Source: an uncultured Collinsella sp.
Lineage (GTDB): Bacteria; Actinomycetota; Coriobacteriia; Coriobacteriales; Coriobacteriaceae
Length of the DNA stretch: 7,874 nt
Assembly (NCBI GenBank): GCA_900548565.1
Contig: URKV01000086.1
Location: 1-7,874 of the forward strand
Reading direction: 5' to 3'
Position 1 is the first letter of the stretch; each line of letters opens with the position of its first letter. Under the pieces are notes generated by a model. That model was not told the origin of the DNA. It saw only the letters and a program-made list of their open reading frames with translations, and did not search any database. Of the stretch, positions 5,739 to 7,874 are shown one piece after another. A program made the position numbers and the translations under genes.

Positions 5739-7700
5739 ATGGAACAGAGGGTCCTCGGGGGAAGATACCTCCTCAAGGATAAGGTGGGAACAGGCGGCAT
5801 GGCGACCGTCTACCGCGCACAGGACCAGGTCCTCGACCGCACGGTAGCCGTCAAGATCATGCTGCCGCAGTATGCTGGCGACGCAACCTTCGCCGCACGC
5901 TTTAAGCAGGAGGCCCAGGCAGCAGCCGGTCTCTCCTCCCCTTATATCGTGGGCGTCTACGATTGGGGCAAGGACGGCGACACCTATTACATCGTCATGG
6001 AGTACCTGCGCGGTACCGACCTTAAGAGCGGCATCAAGAGCCACGGCGCCCTCGACCCCAAGAAGGTCGCCCAGATCGGCTCGCAGATCAGCTCCGCGCT
6101 TTCGGTCGCCCACAAGCACGAGATCATCCACCGCGACATTAAGCCGCAGAACATCATGGTGCTGCCCGACGGCAACATCAAGGTGATGGACTTTGGCATC
6201 GCGCGCGCCAAGAACAGCCACCTCACGCAAGACAACAACGTGCTGGGAACCGCCCACTACGTCAGCCCCGAGCAGACCCGCGGTCAGGACCTCGGCCCCA
6301 CCTCGGATATCTACTCGCTGGGCGTCGTGATGTATGAATGCGCCACCGGCCGCGTGCCCTTTGACGGTGACGACGCTATCTCGGTCGCACTCAAGCAGGT
6401 CAACGAGCTGCCTATTCCGCCGAGCCAGATCAACTCCGGTGTCGACGCCGACCTTGAGCGCATCATCCTCAAGTGCATGGAGAAGGACCCCGTAAACCGC
6501 TTCCAGACCGCCGACGAGCTGCGTCAGGTGCTCAACAGCTACCTGTCGGGCCGAGCCGTCAACGTCTCGGAGCCCACGCGCATCATCGGTGCCCCCGGCG
6601 AGCTGGGCGCCACCAAGACTCGCGAGCTTTCCGATCAGACGCGAGCCATGGTGCGTCCCGTCTCGGGCGTGAGCGGCCAGAATACCGCCCGTAGCTCGGT
6701 TTCGGGCTCCACCGGCTCCTACGAGGTCGAAGAGCCCAAATCCAACAAGAACAAGATCATCGCCGCCGTGGTGGCAGCGGTTGCCGTCATCGGCATCGTG
6801 GTGGCCTTTGCCACAGGACTCTTTGGCGGCGAGCAGGTCACCGTGCCCGACGTGCTGGGCAAGGACCAGCAGACTGCCGTCGAGCTGATCAAGGAAGCCG
6901 GCCTCGAGGTCGGCACCATCGACCAAAGCTACAACGACGATGTCGACGAGGGCAAGGTCGCCGAGCAGACGCCCAACGGCAACACCAAGAAGGCCAAGGG
7001 CACCAAGGTGAACCTGGTAATCTCCAAGGGCCCCAAGCCCTCCGAAAAGGTTGAGGTTCCCAAACTTGTCGGCCTGACCAAGGACCAGGCAGAAGCCGCG
7101 CTGGCAAGCGTTGGCCTGAAGGGCAACGCCTCCGAGGAGGCCAACGAGGCCGATGAGGGCCAGGTCTTTGAGCAGGGCACCGAAGCCGGTAAGGAAGTCG
7201 CGAAGGGCACGACCATCTCGTACAAGGTCTCGAGCGGCCCTGATACCACGTCCGTCCCCGATCTGACCGACATGACCGAGGCGCAGGCGCGCAACGCCCT
7301 CGATATGGCAGGCTTTGGCGTCGACGTGAGCTACCAGGAGAACGACTCGGTTACCGAGGGCACCGTGATCAGCTGGAACCCCAGCGGTAAGCAGAAGCCC
7401 GGCGCCACGATTACCGTCGTCATTGCCAAGAAGTCCGGCAAGGCCACCGTCCCGGGCAACCTGTACGGCAAGAGCATTTCCGCCGCCGTTACCGCGCTCA
7501 ACAACGCCGGTTTCTATAACATTGGCTTCTGTGACCAGAACGGCAATCCCGTAAGCGGTAACGAGGATGCCACCGTTACGGGCGTCTCCCCCACCGGCAA
7601 GCAGTCCACCGACAGCACGATCACGCTAACAGTCGCACTTTCTGGCTCGGGTTCGGGCTCTGGCTCGGGCACGGGTGACGATTCCGGTACGACCAACTAG
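5739..7700 (+). CDS. pknB: PknB-like transmembrane Ser/Thr protein kinase with four PASTA repeats
   Basis: This Hanks-type receptor kinase has 653 residues from the chosen start. The kinase domain covers about 9-268: glycine loop GTGGMATVY (17-25), Lys39 in VAVKI, Glu58, catalytic loop HRDIKPQN (131-138), DFG (151-153) and SPEQ in place of APE (176-179). All catalytic residues are present. The juxtamembrane stretch 270-338 is rich in Thr, Ser and Arg. One membrane helix lies at about 339-359. Outside are four PASTA repeats at about 366-430, 437-500, 504-566 and 569-634; the fourth is the most divergent. The protein ends in a Gly-Ser tail (635-653). PASTA repeats of homologues bind muropeptides or lipid II, and mycobacterial PknB has the same four-repeat plan. 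In the activation loop, Thr163 aligns with Thr171 of M. tuberculosis PknB, but the position of Thr173 is Asp165. It is the last gene before the terminator and the only kinase in the window. Confidence 0.97.
   Translation: MEQRVLGGRYLLKDKVGTGGMATVYRAQDQVLDRTVAVKIMLPQYAGDATFAARFKQEAQAAAGLSSPYIVGVYDWGKDGDTYYIVMEYLRGTDLKSGIKSHGALDPKKVAQIGSQISSALSVAHKHEIIHRDIKPQNIMVLPDGNIKVMDFGIARAKNSHLTQDNNVLGTAHYVSPEQTRGQDLGPTSDIYSLGVVMYECATGRVPFDGDDAISVALKQVNELPIPPSQINSGVDADLERIILKCMEKDPVNRFQTADELRQVLNSYLSGRAVNVSEPTRIIGAPGELGATKTRELSDQTRAMVRPVSGVSGQNTARSSVSGSTGSYEVEEPKSNKNKIIAAVVAAVAVIGIVVAFATGLFGGEQVTVPDVLGKDQQTAVELIKEAGLEVGTIDQSYNDDVDEGKVAEQTPNGNTKKAKGTKVNLVISKGPKPSEKVEVPKLVGLTKDQAEAALASVGLKGNASEEANEADEGQVFEQGTEAGKEVAKGTTISYKVSSGPDTTSVPDLTDMTEAQARNALDMAGFGVDVSYQENDSVTEGTVISWNPSGKQKPGATITVVIAKKSGKATVPGNLYGKSISAAVTALNNAGFYNIGFCDQNGNPVSGNEDATVTGVSPTGKQSTDSTITLTVALSGSGSGSGSGTGDDSGTTN
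7641..7676 (+). repeat. Short Gly-Ser-coding repeat at the kinase C-terminus
   Basis: Twelve codons alternate Ser (the last Thr) with Gly. The near-identical 12-mer TCTGGCTCGGG(T/C) occurs at 7641-7652 and 7659-7670, separated by TCGGGC. It encodes a flexible tail after the last PASTA repeat. Such a repeat could vary in length by slippage in 6-base steps without breaking the frame, but one sequence cannot show that. Confidence 0.6.
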
Positions 7701-7750
7701 TCGCCACCCCACCGCTCATCACGGCTCTCGCCGCAAACATATTCGCTCAC

Positions 7751-7792
7751 AGGCGCCCGCTTGCTCCCCCAGCAAGCGGGCGCTTCGTTTTT
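7751..7792 (+). terminator. Rho-independent terminator after pknB
   Basis: A perfect 13-base-pair GC-rich stem has arms 7753-7765 (GCGCCCGCTTGCT) and 7771-7783, closing a five-C loop. A G-U and an A-U pair (7752/7784, 7751/7785) may extend it. It is followed by TTCGTTTTT (7784-7792). It lies 50 bases after the kinase stop and would end the whole + strand operon. There is no A-run on the other side, so it acts mainly on + strand transcripts. Confidence 0.92.
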
Positions 7793-7802
7793 GACATGGC
7801 AT

Positions 7803-7840
7803 TGAACCAGAAGAACCCGGCACCGTAGCGGTACCGGGCT
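7803..7840 (-). terminator. Probable minus-strand terminator downstream of the tRNA
   Basis: Arms 7816-7824 and 7830-7838 pair over 9 bases (one G-U in the minus-strand RNA) around a 5-base loop, with two further weak pairs at 7814-7815/7839-7840. Read on the minus strand, the hairpin lies just after the tRNA CCA end and is followed by a T-rich but interrupted stretch (TTCTTCTGGTTC). It faces the operon terminator, as expected between convergent units. Confidence 0.65.
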
Positions 7841-7851
7841 CGATATTCCTC

Positions 7852-7874
7852 TGGTGCCCCCGGGCGGATTCGAA
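7852..7874 (-). tRNA. tRNA gene, 3' end only (cut by window end)
   Basis: Read on the minus strand from 7874, the sequence is a T-loop TTCGAAT (7874-7868), the 3' side of a T-stem CCGCC (7867-7863), the 3' acceptor strand CGGGGGC (7862-7856), discriminator A (7855) and an encoded CCA (7854-7852). The 5' acceptor strand would be GCCCCCG and the other T-stem arm GGCGG, both outside the window. The anticodon is not visible. An acceptor of this sequence with discriminator A reminds me of actinobacterial tRNA-Arg, but that is only a guess. The hairpin just downstream supports a real gene. Confidence 0.85.

Noticed and set aside
5727..6926. Minus-strand open frame of 399 codons opposite the kinase
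   Set aside because: It is wholly antisense to the conserved kinase domain, and its His/Asp/Val-rich translation matches no family I know.
7791..7819. TTGACA at 7791-7796 as a promoter -35 element
   Set aside because: At 17 bases downstream the sequence is AACCCG, not a -10 element, and the T-run belongs to the terminator.

Overview
This window is a GC-rich bacterial contig end carrying a cell-wall synthesis and Ser/Thr phospho-signalling operon of the actinobacterial type. All complete genes lie on the + strand. The order is FHA protein, FHA protein, PP2C phosphatase, SEDS glycosyltransferase fused to a penicillin-binding protein, and a PASTA Ser/Thr kinase. It matches the mycobacterial/streptomycete order fhaA-fhaB-pstP-rodA-pbpA-(pknA)-pknB, except that rodA and pbpA are one reading frame and no pknA is present. 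This order, the GC-rich codon use, a tRNA with encoded CCA and the fused SEDS-PBP suggest Coriobacteriia, possibly Collinsella-like. The genus is inference; no species marker lies in the window.

Layout: 1-43 is not biological. It is an Illumina Nextera i7 adapter ending in the Tn5 mosaic end, so the first gene is truncated by the end of an assembled contig. 44-386 is the C-terminal FHA part of an FhaA-like protein. 393-809 is a membrane-anchored FhaB-like protein. 806-2719 is a PstP-like phosphatase with an unusually long, low-complexity N-terminus; its start overlaps the fhaB stop. 2736-5606 is the RodA-PbpA fusion. 5607-5738 is the only sizeable gap within the gene cluster. 5739-7700 is a PknB-like kinase with four PASTA repeats. 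7701-7874 holds a strong rho-independent terminator for the operon, then a probable opposing terminator and the 3' end of a tRNA gene on the minus strand.

How the genes work together (established for homologues, inferred here): the kinase senses peptidoglycan or lipid II through its external PASTA repeats and phosphorylates cytoplasmic threonines. The phosphatase reverses this, and the FHA proteins read the phosphothreonines and connect the signal to cell-wall enzymes. The fusion protein would polymerise glycan strands with its SEDS half and cross-link them with its transpeptidase half. I found no unknown defence system, mobile element or CRISPR array. The most informative points are the adapter artefact, the SEDS-PBP fusion, the phosphatase's N-terminal extension, and the kinase's altered activation loop and candidate FHA-docking motifs.
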